In this document: piece by piece, positions 43,058 through 52,588 of the stretch
Layout of the letters: every line of letters begins with the position of its first letter
Position numbering within the stretch: position 1 is the first letter of the stretch
NCBI GenBank assembly: GCA_020425605.1
Contig: JAGQRH010000023.1
Span: forward strand, 1 to 64,000
From: Planctomycetota bacterium
Lineage (GTDB): Bacteria > Planctomycetota > UBA8742 > UBA2392
Direction of reading: 5' to 3'
Length of the DNA: 64,000 nt
Notes under the pieces: generated by a model
What the model was told of the DNA's origin: nothing
The model's input: only the letters and a program-made list of their open reading frames with translations
Database searches by the model: none
Program-made: the position numbers and the translations under genes

Positions 43058-44920
43058 TCAGTCGCTGCCGGCCAGCAGGCTCTGGAAGGCCCATTCGATG
43101 GGCTCATCGAGGTCGTCGGCGCCGTCGTGGCAGGCCTCGCAGGCTTTGCCCACGGCCGCGGCCTTCTTGCCGACGTCTGCCGGGTCAGTGGCCTTTGCCA
43201 GCTCATCCGTACGCTTCAGCACGTCGGCGATCCAGCCGTCCCACTTCTCCTTCTTGTAGAACGAGCCCGCGTTGTCCTCGTACATCCGGCCCACAAACTC
43301 GGCGATCGCCTTGAGATCAACCAGCGATTGCTCCGGCGTGCGTTTCTTGTCCGCCTCGCGCGGATCGTCGATTATGCCCGAGTCGCGCAGGATATCGCGC
43401 AGGCGGTACTTCATCTGGTCCATCTGGCGGCCAGTGCCCTTCTTTTCATCCACTACCGGCGTGAGGCCCTTCATCTTCTCCGCGTCGAAGAAGAACTTTG
43501 GCGGGGTGGCTTTGGGGCCGGCATCCGGGGCCGCAGCTACCATCGGCGGCGGATCCAGCTTGATCTCTTCCTTGTCATGGGCCTTGTGGCACTCTTCGCA
43601 GATTTCGCGCAGCTCATTGCGCGCCGCGACCTGGCTGGGGCCATCCGGCGCGAGCAGCAGCTTTCGGGCTGCGGCGGCGCCCTTGGCGGCCAGTTCATCC
43701 CACTTGGCACGCCCGGCGTCGTCGATCGGGTCCGGATAGTTGCCCTTGAGGCGCTCGTGGAGCAGCTGGATGTCGCGCGCAAGGTTGTGCGACTCCGCCG
43801 GCAGCGCCTCGGCCGAATTCATGAGCGCGCGGTTGCGGCTGCCCATGGCCGTCATCAGCTCCTCGACATCGGGCTTCCGGAACCAGCCCTCGTGGTCGGA
43901 CATGTCCTGGATCACCGTCACGGCCGAGAAGATCAGCCCAAGCGCAACCGTCGCGATCAGCCCGATCTGCAGGGGTTTGCGCAGGCGGGCCGGCGATGTC
44001 GAAACGGTTTCAATGAACGGCAGTGCAAACACGACCGCGGCGCCCAACAGCGGCGCGACGAACAGGATCAGCAGGTGCAACGCGCCCGGCGGCGCGAACT
44101 TCAACAGCGTGTACAGCGGAAGCGCGTACCACTCCGGCCGGGCCTCCGGGAATCTCTCATCAAGATTGCCTTGCAGCCCCAGCGGCGCGTGCCACAAGAC
44201 CGCGACCACCACGACGATAGCCAGCAGGGCCGTCGCAGTGCCGATCAGTGAGGAAGGCGGCAACTCGGCCTTGCTGTCGCGCCACATGAATCGCGCCAGA
44301 ACCACCAGCAGCGCCGGCAGCACGATGGCGTGCAGCCCGAAGAAACGTGCGAGAGTCGCCGTGCCGATCGTGTCGCCACCCTGTGCAAGCGCGCGCAGAT
44401 GCTCGCCCAATACGGGCGCCTCGGCCAGGTATCCAAGCCGGATGTTCGTGCCGTGGACGGCCAGCTGGTCGAATGGCAGCGTTTGGCCCGTCATGCCAAA
44501 GGCCAGCACCAGCCCGATCAGCGCGATCGCCCGCCACCAGCGCCACTGGGCCGGACGGCGGAACAGCCCGCGCCACAACAGATAGCCGAGGTAGGCGCCG
44601 CTAAGGACGATCAGCAGATTCGCCGCGTGATAGTGCGAAGCGCGTACGACCGCACCTAGCGCCCCGGCCTGGAACCATGCCGTCGAGGCATTGGCATCTT
44701 CCATGGTCGGCGTGTAGACCAGCGCCATCATGGCACCGCTGCCTGCCAGGATCGCCAGGCATGCGAAGATGGCCGTGACCGCGAGGCTGACAATTGAATC
44801 CTGGCCGGGCTCCGGCTTGCGGATGATCTGTGACGTGCCGCGAAGCTCGAGCTCTTTCTTGACTTCGGCGAGCAACTCATCGTGGATCTGGGATGTTGTC
44901 TCCATGCCGGGGCCGCTCAT
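43058..44920 (-). CDS. Cytochrome b of a Rieske/b complex, fused to two cytochrome c'-like domains
   Basis: 620 residues. Cytochrome b part: helix B RASHYHAAN with His98, quinone loop TGQTLPFDQ (144-152), helix D RFFGLHAIVLP with His197, and the Qo motif PEWY (262-265) in the C-terminal half. The partners His98+14 and His197+14 are Gly112 and Phe211, so the haem bH ligands are missing while the bL pair is kept. The tail (350-620) has two helical domains each ending in a haem c motif (CEECH 441-445 and CEACH 594-598), like cytochrome c'. It replaces a cytochrome c1. Start overlaps the Rieske stop by four bases (ATGA); a second Met five codons in is possible. Confidence 0.85.
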   Translation of the reverse strand: MSGPGMETTSQIHDELLAEVKKELELRGTSQIIRKPEPGQDSIVSLAVTAIFACLAILAGSGAMMALVYTPTMEDANASTAWFQAGALGAVVRASHYHAANLLIVLSGAYLGYLLWRGLFRRPAQWRWWRAIALIGLVLAFGMTGQTLPFDQLAVHGTNIRLGYLAEAPVLGEHLRALAQGGDTIGTATLARFFGLHAIVLPALLVVLARFMWRDSKAELPPSSLIGTATALLAIVVVVAVLWHAPLGLQGNLDERFPEARPEWYALPLYTLLKFAPPGALHLLILFVAPLLGAAVVFALPFIETVSTSPARLRKPLQIGLIATVALGLIFSAVTVIQDMSDHEGWFRKPDVEELMTAMGSRNRALMNSAEALPAESHNLARDIQLLHERLKGNYPDPIDDAGRAKWDELAAKGAAAARKLLLAPDGPSQVAARNELREICEECHKAHDKEEIKLDPPPMVAAAPDAGPKATPPKFFFDAEKMKGLTPVVDEKKGTGRQMDQMKYRLRDILRDSGIIDDPREADKKRTPEQSLVDLKAIAEFVGRMYEDNAGSFYKKEKWDGWIADVLKRTDELAKATDPADVGKKAAAVGKACEACHDGADDLDEPIEWAFQSLLAGSD

Positions 44921-45471
44921 GCGCCACCTCGCACGGTGCGTTCTTCGGTACCGATCACGAAGTCCTGCCAGGATACGAACAGCCAGGGCTGGCCGTTGTG
45001 GTCGGCAATGCTGGCCTCAAGCGGGTCCATGTCGCGCGGGGCCGGGCCCTTGGTCTTGGTGCCGTCGGACTTGAATTCGGCGCCATGGCACGGGCAGACG
45101 AACTGGGCGTCCTTCTCGTGATAGTCGATCGTGCAGCCCGCATGTGAGCAGATCGGGTTCAGCACCTTGAACGCGGCCGCGTCTTCGCCATCGGCAATAC
45201 GCACGATATAGACAAGCTGCTCCCGCGTGCGCAGCCGCCAGCCATCGCGGGCTGACAGGCTGATCTGCAGCTTCAGGGGCTTGTCCTTGACGAGCGCGCC
45301 GAGCTTCAGCATCGGCACCAGCGGCTGCGGGCCCTCTCCGACGCTCTCGCCCAGCTTGGGCGGAATGAAGGCACTCACCGCACCGACACCGCCGGTAATG
45401 ACCGCAATCCCACCGATCACGGAGATGCGTAGGAAGTTGCGACGATCATCAGAATCTGGCCCGTTGCCCAT
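44917..45471 (-). CDS. Rieske iron-sulfur protein
   Basis: 184 residues. Tat-type signal anchor (DDRRNFLRISVIGGIAVIT) and a Rieske domain with ligands Cys108 and His110 (CSHAGC) and Cys126 and His129 (CPCHG); disulfide Cys113 and Cys128 are present, as in respiratory Rieske proteins. Gives electrons taken from quinol at the Qo site to the c-type haem domains. Coupled to the cytochrome b gene by a four-base overlap. Confidence 0.94.
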   Translation of the reverse strand: MGNGPDSDDRRNFLRISVIGGIAVITGGVGAVSAFIPPKLGESVGEGPQPLVPMLKLGALVKDKPLKLQISLSARDGWRLRTREQLVYIVRIADGEDAAAFKVLNPICSHAGCTIDYHEKDAQFVCPCHGAEFKSDGTKTKGPAPRDMDPLEASIADHNGQPWLFVSWQDFVIGTEERTVRGGA

Positions 45472-45612
45472 TGCGGCGATGATCGGTCATCGGCGGTGAA
45501 TGTTCAATGGAGCAAAATGGGCCTGGCCGCTGCAGAGTGCCTGACCCGTTTTGCGACCGAATGCTGAAAACCGCTCAGGCACTTCAGCTTCGTGCACGAG
45601 TCGGACCGCTTC

Positions 45613-46098
45613 TCAGCTCCGCACGCCTTTGCCCCAGCAGGCCGCGCAGATGCCGAAGATCTTCTGGCTGTGGTGGGTCGGGTGGAAGCCGTTGGATGAC
45701 GCGACCTTGTCCTGCAGCTTTTCCATGTCCGCGTTGAAGAACTCGAGGATCTTGCCGCAAGAGGTGCAGATCAAGTGGTCGTGGTGCGGCCGGCCTTCGG
45801 AAAGCTCGTACACCTTGTAGCTGTCCCCGAACTGGTGCTCTTCGAGAATGTCCGCCTCGACCATCACGGACAGCGAGCGATACACGGTCGCCTTGCTGAC
45901 GCGCGGGCGCTGGTTGCGGAACTGGTCGACGAGGTCGTCGGCCGTGAAATGGGTTTTGTCCATCTCGAGGATCTTCTCGAGAATCTGGCGTCGCTGGCTG
46001 GTCAGCTTGAGTGACTTCTTCTGCAGGAACGTCTCGAACTTGCCGAGCAATCCATCGATGTCGATTTCCGGCGCCTTGCGGATAGTCGATCGCGCCAT
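45613..46098 (-). CDS. fur: Fur-family metalloregulator
   Basis: 161 residues. N-terminal winged helix (SLKLTSQRRQILEKIL), regulatory region HHDHLICTSCGKILEF with the metal His cluster and Cys pair, and a C-terminal CAAC second Cys pair (structural Zn). Could be Fur or PerR; the PerR diagnostic Asp/Asn residues were not resolved by eye. Likely controls iron or peroxide genes. rbfA lies upstream on the same strand. Confidence 0.88.
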   Translation of the reverse strand: MARSTIRKAPEIDIDGLLGKFETFLQKKSLKLTSQRRQILEKILEMDKTHFTADDLVDQFRNQRPRVSKATVYRSLSVMVEADILEEHQFGDSYKVYELSEGRPHHDHLICTSCGKILEFFNADMEKLQDKVASSNGFHPTHHSQKIFGICAACWGKGVRS

Positions 46099-46119
46099 GC
46101 GGTATCCCGGGCCCGTGGG

Positions 46120-46509
46120 TTACTCGTCAGAATCTGAAGGGCTGTCTTTGCCCCGGGCGTCTGCCTCCAACGCCTGATCTATGAGCTTAGACACCTCTGC
46201 GCCCTTTGCAATCGAGTCATCGAACACGAAGTCGAGGTGAGGCATCGTGCGGATGGACAACTCTTCGGCCACGCGCTTCTGGATAAAGCCCCGGGCGCTC
46301 TCGATGAACCGCTCGGCCGTGCGCTGCTCGGACTCGCTGCCCAGCATCGACCATGCAACTCGGGCGTGGGTAAGGTCCTTGCTGACCTTTACCGCTGTGA
46401 TGGTTATAAGTCCCTTGAGTCTGGGGTCTTTAAGCTCATTCAGAAACAGCGTGGCAATGTCTTGCCTTAGGCGGCTCTGAATTCGTTGAATACGACGTGG
46501 ATCAGCCAT
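46120..46509 (-). CDS. rbfA: Ribosome-binding factor A RbfA
   Basis: 129 residues. Small KH-like protein that matures the 30S subunit 5' end. RIQRIQSRLRQDIATLF, LKDPRLKGLITITAVKVSKDLTHARVAWSM and SIRTMPHLDFVFDDSIAKG are the family blocks. An acidic C-terminal tail follows. Ends 22 bases before fur on the same strand. Confidence 0.93.
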   Translation of the reverse strand: MADPRRIQRIQSRLRQDIATLFLNELKDPRLKGLITITAVKVSKDLTHARVAWSMLGSESEQRTAERFIESARGFIQKRVAEELSIRTMPHLDFVFDDSIAKGAEVSKLIDQALEADARGKDSPSDSDE

Positions 46510-46607
46510 AAAACCCCATGCAAGCGGCCGCAGTTGAGCGTCCGTAATAACGGCGGCGACGGGCCCAGCAAAACAAACCCCCGCGCATTCGCCAGAGGTG
46601 GTGCCTG

Positions 46608-49070
46608 ATGTGGATCAAACGTTCGCTCGTGATCGTCCCGGTTGTGCTGATCGCGTTTCTGGTCCAGTCCATCTTCTGGGTGCCGGGTGTTGAGACCGTC
46701 GCCAACAATGACGCACGCCTCGACCGCCTGATTTTCTATATGGGCGCCAACCCCGAGGACATGAACAGCTGGACCAGTACCAAGACCTCCGATACCACCA
46801 TCAGCGACTACCTCAACGAAGGGTTGCTGCGCATCAACCAGAATTACGAAACCGAGCCCTGGATTGCCGACCCGGTCACGGTACAGCACCAGATGACATT
46901 CCGCCTGCCGACCGGGCAGACCCCGGAAGGCATCGAAGCCTTGCTCCGCCTGAAGTACGGCGAAAAGCTGAAAGAATTCAAGGTCGTGGCCGAGGCCGGC
47001 GAGTTCGGCATCGACCTCAAGACCCTGAAGGATAGCAACGAAGACGCCCCGGGCGTGTTCCGATTCGCCAAGCCGGCCAAGGTGCGCATTCTGCTGGCGC
47101 CGACACCGCAGAAGGGAAAGATTGTCAGCGCAGTCGAGCCTGACTTCGATGCGCGCCTGAAAGAGTGGCTTGGCATTGAGCCGTTCTCGGCGTGGGACGT
47201 CGAGTCGCTTGCAGCAAACGCAACCGCCGCAGCACCGGAAGAGCTGAAAGCCGGGCTGGATGCCAAGAAGCTGTCCGCGGCCATTGGCGCGATGCTGGAG
47301 GCTGACGGCCCGGACATCGCCCACGCGCCAATCGTCGACTTCACGATCCAGAAGGGCATCCACTGGGTCGACGGTCCGTTCTTTGACCCAGCCGAGCGCA
47401 AGGACCCCGAAACAGGCAAAGAGCTTGAGTATTTTGGTGATCCAGACGGCCCGTTCTGGGTAAAGGGCCCCGAAGTCCAGGCGCGTGACGCCAAGCTTAC
47501 GTTCGACTACCTGAAAGACGTTAATTTCAACAGTCCTCGCCGCTCGAGCTACACCAGCATCGAGGAGTCACGGATCTTTGAGGATGACCCGTACCACTTC
47601 CAGGTCGTGTACAGTGAGTTGTATTCGCCAGCGCTGGGCGACCTCACAGGCTCGCTGCTTCCTTATCATGTCTGGAATCGCGAGGCCTGGACCAAGGAAG
47701 CGATCCGCAAGGGCCGCGGCCCGGACGATATCGGCCAGAAAGTCGCGGAGGGCCTGTCGCAGTGGGATCCTGTGCCGCCGGGCATGTACAACCCGATGCT
47801 GCACCTGCCTTCGCGCGACCGTGAGTTCTCACTCAAGCCCAGCTCGCTCGGCTACATGGTCCTTGAGCCGCTGCACGGCGATTCACTGCCTCTGTGGGAA
47901 AACGGCAAGATCTGCCGCCTGCGCCGCAACGAGTTCTACTGGCAGCGCAAGCCCGAGTTCGAGTTCATCGACTATTACGTCTTCGACCCGAACATGGGCC
48001 GCGAAACCGCCGAAGTCGTGTTTAACTCCGGCGGCATTGACATCTACGGTGCACGCGACTTCCAGGTCGAGCGCTACGAAGAAATGACTGACCGCTACAC
48101 CGTCATCAAGCGCCAGCCGAATCAGTACGAATACCTGGCATTCAACAACAGCCGGCCGCAGCTTTCAGACCCGTTGGTGCGCAAGGCGCTGTCGATGGCG
48201 ATCAACGTCGAGGAGATCCTGCAGTACGTGGTCTACAACCAGGGCTCGCGCATCAATGGCCCGGCCTACCCCGTGCTGCCCTGGTACAACGAAGACCACA
48301 TGATCACCCACACCTGGCGCACGGACGGCAAGGATGCGGCGGGCAACGTGATCAAGCGCAAGGGCAAGACCGAGAAGATGAAGTTCCTGCCCTACGACAT
48401 CGACGAAGCCCGCGCCCTGCTGATGGAGGCGGGATACAAGGACGTGAACGGCAAACTGGTCAAGGACGGTGAGCCGCTTCGCCTTCAGTTCATCAACAGC
48501 TCAGGCGGCGGCGCGCGCAAGAACACGGCCCTGCTGGCCAAGGAACAATGGGCGAAACTCGGCGTAGACGTGAAGTACGACGAATACGAATGGAACGTCT
48601 TCATCCAGCAGTACGTGATGGCGCTGAACTTTGACGTATGCGTTCTCGGCTGGTCCGGCGGCATCGACTTCGACAGCCGCCAGCTCTGGCGCTCGGACAG
48701 CTGGCCTACCAACGGCGGGCTGAACCTGGCGGCCTACAGCAACCCCAAGGCTGACGAGCTGATGGACAAGATTCTGAAGGTCTACGACTACGATGAGCAG
48801 GTACGCATCAGCCACGAGATCTTCAGCGTGATCGCGGACGACTTTCCTTACGTATTCCTGTATTCGCCTTACTCCACGACCGTGCTGGACGGGCGGATCG
48901 TGTGGCGCAAGGAAACCGGGCGTGACGCGCAGGGCAATCCAATCTATGAAGACCGCCCTGTGAACCACGAATTCATCAAGGGCGCGCGCGCCAACCTGCG
49001 CTACTTCTTCCCGGAGCTGTTGCGGCGCGAAGACATTCCGCAGTGGCAGGACCAGGACTTCAAGCGCTAG
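46608..49070 (+). CDS. ABC transporter substrate-binding protein, peptide/nickel family 5
   Basis: 820 residues, larger than the usual 500-600. Begins with a hydrophobic segment (VIVPVVLIAFLVQSIFW) that may stay as an anchor. SBP family 5 features: LNEGLLRINQNYETEP, VDFTIQKGIHWVDG, LAFNNSRPQLSDPLVRKALSMAINVEEIL, and late VLDGRIVWR. A central acidic segment (about 175-245) is extra. The binding site GAGGTGG is upstream of the ATG. Followed at 9 bases by a permease gene, so it opens the operon. Ligand not inferable. Confidence 0.88.
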   Translation: MWIKRSLVIVPVVLIAFLVQSIFWVPGVETVANNDARLDRLIFYMGANPEDMNSWTSTKTSDTTISDYLNEGLLRINQNYETEPWIADPVTVQHQMTFRLPTGQTPEGIEALLRLKYGEKLKEFKVVAEAGEFGIDLKTLKDSNEDAPGVFRFAKPAKVRILLAPTPQKGKIVSAVEPDFDARLKEWLGIEPFSAWDVESLAANATAAAPEELKAGLDAKKLSAAIGAMLEADGPDIAHAPIVDFTIQKGIHWVDGPFFDPAERKDPETGKELEYFGDPDGPFWVKGPEVQARDAKLTFDYLKDVNFNSPRRSSYTSIEESRIFEDDPYHFQVVYSELYSPALGDLTGSLLPYHVWNREAWTKEAIRKGRGPDDIGQKVAEGLSQWDPVPPGMYNPMLHLPSRDREFSLKPSSLGYMVLEPLHGDSLPLWENGKICRLRRNEFYWQRKPEFEFIDYYVFDPNMGRETAEVVFNSGGIDIYGARDFQVERYEEMTDRYTVIKRQPNQYEYLAFNNSRPQLSDPLVRKALSMAINVEEILQYVVYNQGSRINGPAYPVLPWYNEDHMITHTWRTDGKDAAGNVIKRKGKTEKMKFLPYDIDEARALLMEAGYKDVNGKLVKDGEPLRLQFINSSGGGARKNTALLAKEQWAKLGVDVKYDEYEWNVFIQQYVMALNFDVCVLGWSGGIDFDSRQLWRSDSWPTNGGLNLAAYSNPKADELMDKILKVYDYDEQVRISHEIFSVIADDFPYVFLYSPYSTTVLDGRIVWRKETGRDAQGNPIYEDRPVNHEFIKGARANLRYFFPELLRREDIPQWQDQDFKR

Positions 49071-49079
49071 GGAGATCAG

Positions 49080-50087
49080 ATGGTTTCGTACATTATTCGG
49101 CGCTTGCTGCAGATGGGTCTGACGCTGTTCGTCGTCAGCATCCTGAGCTTCCTGATTGTCGCTCTCTCACCGGGCGACCCATACGCAAGCCAGCTCGACC
49201 CCAAGAAGTCCGACGCGGATAAGGAACGCCAGCGCGACGCCGTCGGCTACGACGACCCGGTCGTCCAGAAGTACCTCACGTTCTACGGCGACTTCTTCAA
49301 CGACCTCAGCGCCGTCGTGGCCAAGGCCTTCGGCGGCGGAGAAGACCACGAATGGAAGCTGAACAGCTTCACGGCCAAAGAGCCGGTGCTGCCGACCATG
49401 TGGCGCAAGATGCTCGTGACCTTGCCGCTGGTGCTGGTCACCACCCTGGTCGTCTGGACGCTATCGTTTCCCATCGGGGTCTATTCGGCGCTAAGACGAA
49501 ACTCGCTGCAGGACCGCGCAATTACCGTGCTGGCCTACGCGCTGATCGCGTTCCCCGGCTTCTGGATCAGTTTGCTGCTGGTCTCGTTCCTTACCAACTC
49601 ACTGAAGCTGCCGGTGGTCTCGCCGGAGACTCTGGGCGTACAGCTGGATGGGCCGCGCTGGTTCTTTGATGCAACCTGGCACGTGGCGGTGCCTGCAATC
49701 ATCGCCTCACTGACCGGCGCCGCAGTTCTGACCCGCTACGTGAAGGGCCAGATGCTTGAGGTGATGGACCAGGACTACATCCGAACGGCCAAGGCCAAGG
49801 GCCTCGACGCCGACACGGTCTATTACAAGCATGCGCTTCGGCCGGCATCGCTGCCGTTCGTGACCATGCTCGCGGGCCTGCTGCCCAGCCTGTTCGGCGG
49901 CTCTGTGGTGTTCGAGGCGATTTTCTCATGGCCCGGGCTGGGCCGATGGGTATTCGAGGCGGTGTTTTCACGCGACCTGTACATCGTGGTCAGCAGCCTG
50001 TTCATAGGATCCGCTCTGACACTGATCGGCATCCTGATTTCAGACATCCTGTTGAGCGTGGCTGACCCCCGCGTCCGCCTGTCGTAG
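49080..50087 (+). CDS. ABC transporter permease, DppB/OppB family
   Basis: 335 residues. First segment YIIRRLLQMGLTLFVVSILSF, later LPLVLVTTLVVWTLSFPIGV, and the cytoplasmic EAA loop DYIRTAKAKGLDADTVYYKHALRPA that contacts the ATPase. GGGAG lies 5 bases before the ATG, and the preceding SBP stop is 9 bases away. Partner of the permease at 50096. Confidence 0.93.
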   Translation: MVSYIIRRLLQMGLTLFVVSILSFLIVALSPGDPYASQLDPKKSDADKERQRDAVGYDDPVVQKYLTFYGDFFNDLSAVVAKAFGGGEDHEWKLNSFTAKEPVLPTMWRKMLVTLPLVLVTTLVVWTLSFPIGVYSALRRNSLQDRAITVLAYALIAFPGFWISLLLVSFLTNSLKLPVVSPETLGVQLDGPRWFFDATWHVAVPAIIASLTGAAVLTRYVKGQMLEVMDQDYIRTAKAKGLDADTVYYKHALRPASLPFVTMLAGLLPSLFGGSVVFEAIFSWPGLGRWVFEAVFSRDLYIVVSSLFIGSALTLIGILISDILLSVADPRVRLS

Positions 50088-50095
50088 GAGAGAGA

Positions 50096-52480
50096 ATGTC
50101 CACCGGAACGCGAAAGCCGACATCTCCCCTGCGGGACGCACTGCGGATCTTCTTCCGCAACAAGCCTGCGGTGATTGCGGCGATCATGATCATGCTGCTG
50201 GCTTTCATGGCTATCAGCGGCTCGTACTACACGGGCAAGGAGCCTGATTCTTCCGACCTCATCCGCCTTGAGGAAGCCAAGCTGCTTGGCGACGAAGTAA
50301 AGCTGGGCGTCAATCCCGACGCCAAGCTCGACCCGATCACCACCAACCTGAAGGACACCTTCCTGCCCCCGGGCAGCGACAGCAAGGAAACGCCGGGCAA
50401 GACCTACTACCTCGGCTCGGACCACCTCGGTCGCGATGTCCTGGCGCGCCTGTGGGCCGGCAGCACGATCAGCCTGACCATCGGCTTCCTGGCCGTAGGA
50501 ATCTCCGTACTGCTCGGGATCAGCCTGGGTGGCATTGCCGGCTTCTTCGGGCGCTCGCGCGTCGGACTGCCGGTGCTGGCAACCCTGCTGCTGGCCGTCA
50601 CGGTCGGCATCTGCTTTGCCGCGGAGTTCACCACGGCCGGCTGGCTGCTATCCATTCTGTCAGCCGGCTTGTTCATAGGGCAGGCGATCGTCGCGCTGAC
50701 AGGCGGGCGATGGCGCTCGGTTGTGGTATGGGCCGTCGTCTGTGCGCTGTTCCTCGGGATGCTGGCGTTCAACTCGGGCGTGGAATCCAACACGCCGGAA
50801 GGTCGCCCCATTGAGCATGCGGCGGCAGTCCATGACCACGCATACGACCTGCTGCTTGAGCTGCGAGATTTCGGCAACGAAGTAAAGCAGCTCGAACTCG
50901 AAGGTAAGGCCGAGCTGAAGGACGCAGCCGGCAAGGTAACCGAACAGCCGGATTGGCGCTGGCAGGGCCAGACCACCATTGAGGTAAAGACCAGCGCGGT
51001 CAAATGGCTGGTCACCCGCTACAACCTTGAGCTTCAGTTCCGTGACTTTGAAGTGCGCAAGCGCCTCGGTGTCGAGCAACAGCAGCGCGCCGATCACCTG
51101 GCCGAATTCGAAGACGAATACCGCCAGCGTTCCGAGGCGTCCAAGACGGAAGCGGAGGCCCTGCGCAAACAGCAGTCCGAGGCTTCCGGCCGCGGCGAAC
51201 GCGAAGAGGCTCGCGAATTCAGTGAGCTGGCAGCAAACGCCGAGGCCCGCGCCGCCACATTCGACCCGGAAGCACTGAAGAAGCGGGTGGAATCCACGCG
51301 CAAGGAAGGCGAAGAGAACGAAAAGGCCGGCGAAACAATCCTGAGCGCTCTCAGTGAGCCCATTGAGGCCTATCGCGCGGCCCTGGACGCCGCACAGGAA
51401 CAGTTCAAGGAAGCGGCCGAGCGCGATTCGGGCGACCCGGACAAATCCTGGGCCACCCTGCGCCAGCTGCGCGAGATTGAGCTGGACGCAGCGATTGCGC
51501 AGGCGACCTGGAACCTGGCGGTCAAGAAGGCCCAGATCGCTGCCATGCCGGAAGCCGAGAAGGCAGCCGCGGAGTCAACCGCCGAAGAGAAAGCGCTTGA
51601 GGACGCCACGGCCGCGCGCAAGACGTTCGGCGATGCCAAGCCGGAGCAGCTGAAAGACGCCGAGGTAAAGCCCCTGACTCTCCTTAGCAGCAACGCGCTG
51701 GTTGACCGGCGCGGCAAGGTTCGCAAGGCGCTCGTTGACCGCTACGGTGCCGAAACCAAGACCCGACGCACCGCGTTGTACAGCGCTGACATGTTGAACG
51801 GTGAAGCACGCTACGGTCTGTACAAGGTCACTCGTCACTTCCTGGCCTACCTGGTCATGCTGGTACTGCTGGTATCGGTCAGCCTGGTCGTGCTCGCGGA
51901 AGGCCAGGCTGGCGCCGTCGAAAACCCGTTGTTCTCGAAGTTCTATCTACCGACGATCTCGGTTGATGACCTCGTGATGCGCTTTACTGAAATCATGATG
52001 ACCATCCCGGTGATCTTCCTGATTCTGGCCGTGCTCGCGATGTTCGAGAAAGACGTCTACATCACGATGGGCGTGATCGGCCTTACGAGCTGGATGGGCA
52101 CCACGCGCTTCGTGCGCGCCGAAATCCTGTCGCTGCGTGAGCAGGACTTCGTGCAAGCCGCCAAGGCACTCGGTGTCAGCGACTTCCGCATCATCTGGCG
52201 CCACCTGGTCCCGAATGCAATCAGCCCTGTGCTGGTCAGCGCGAGTATCGGCGTGGCGGGGGCAGTGCTGGCCGAGAGTACGCTCAGCTTCCTGGGCATC
52301 GGTGCCGGTCCGGACCAGTCGACCTGGGGCAAAATCCTCAGTGAAGGCCGCGAGTTCATCAACGACGCGGCATGGCTGACCTGGATTCCGGGCATTGCGA
52401 TCCTGATTACCGTGCTGTCTTTCAACCTGTTGGGCGAAGGCCTGCGCGAGGCGTTCAACCCGAAACTTCGAGGAAGATAG
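50096..52480 (+). CDS. ABC transporter permease, DppC/OppC family, with a ~465-residue insertion
   Basis: 794 residues against about 300 for the family. The core is intact: LGSDHLGRDVLARLWAG (106-122), the next helix ending GGIAGFFG, the EAA loop EQDFVQAAKALG (682-693) and the closing FNLLGEGLREAFNP. Between residues 155 and 620 lies an insertion: three hydrophobic segments (about 158-228), a long charged, Ala/Glu-rich coiled-coil stretch (about 245-520), and another membrane helix (583-602). The insertion site is the loop where family members have a short turn before the VDDLVMRF segment. GGAG precedes the ATG. No ATPase genes follow. Confidence 0.88.
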   Translation: MSTGTRKPTSPLRDALRIFFRNKPAVIAAIMIMLLAFMAISGSYYTGKEPDSSDLIRLEEAKLLGDEVKLGVNPDAKLDPITTNLKDTFLPPGSDSKETPGKTYYLGSDHLGRDVLARLWAGSTISLTIGFLAVGISVLLGISLGGIAGFFGRSRVGLPVLATLLLAVTVGICFAAEFTTAGWLLSILSAGLFIGQAIVALTGGRWRSVVVWAVVCALFLGMLAFNSGVESNTPEGRPIEHAAAVHDHAYDLLLELRDFGNEVKQLELEGKAELKDAAGKVTEQPDWRWQGQTTIEVKTSAVKWLVTRYNLELQFRDFEVRKRLGVEQQQRADHLAEFEDEYRQRSEASKTEAEALRKQQSEASGRGEREEAREFSELAANAEARAATFDPEALKKRVESTRKEGEENEKAGETILSALSEPIEAYRAALDAAQEQFKEAAERDSGDPDKSWATLRQLREIELDAAIAQATWNLAVKKAQIAAMPEAEKAAAESTAEEKALEDATAARKTFGDAKPEQLKDAEVKPLTLLSSNALVDRRGKVRKALVDRYGAETKTRRTALYSADMLNGEARYGLYKVTRHFLAYLVMLVLLVSVSLVVLAEGQAGAVENPLFSKFYLPTISVDDLVMRFTEIMMTIPVIFLILAVLAMFEKDVYITMGVIGLTSWMGTTRFVRAEILSLREQDFVQAAKALGVSDFRIIWRHLVPNAISPVLVSASIGVAGAVLAESTLSFLGIGAGPDQSTWGKILSEGREFINDAAWLTWIPGIAILITVLSFNLLGEGLREAFNPKLRGR

Positions 52481-52588
52481 TCGGCGCACGCTGTCCTCAG
52501 GCTCGGATTGCCTCTCGCGTATTCAGCACAGCGGCAGATAATGGGGCTTTGAACCCTGACTCCGGACCACAGACTCCAGACTGGCCAA

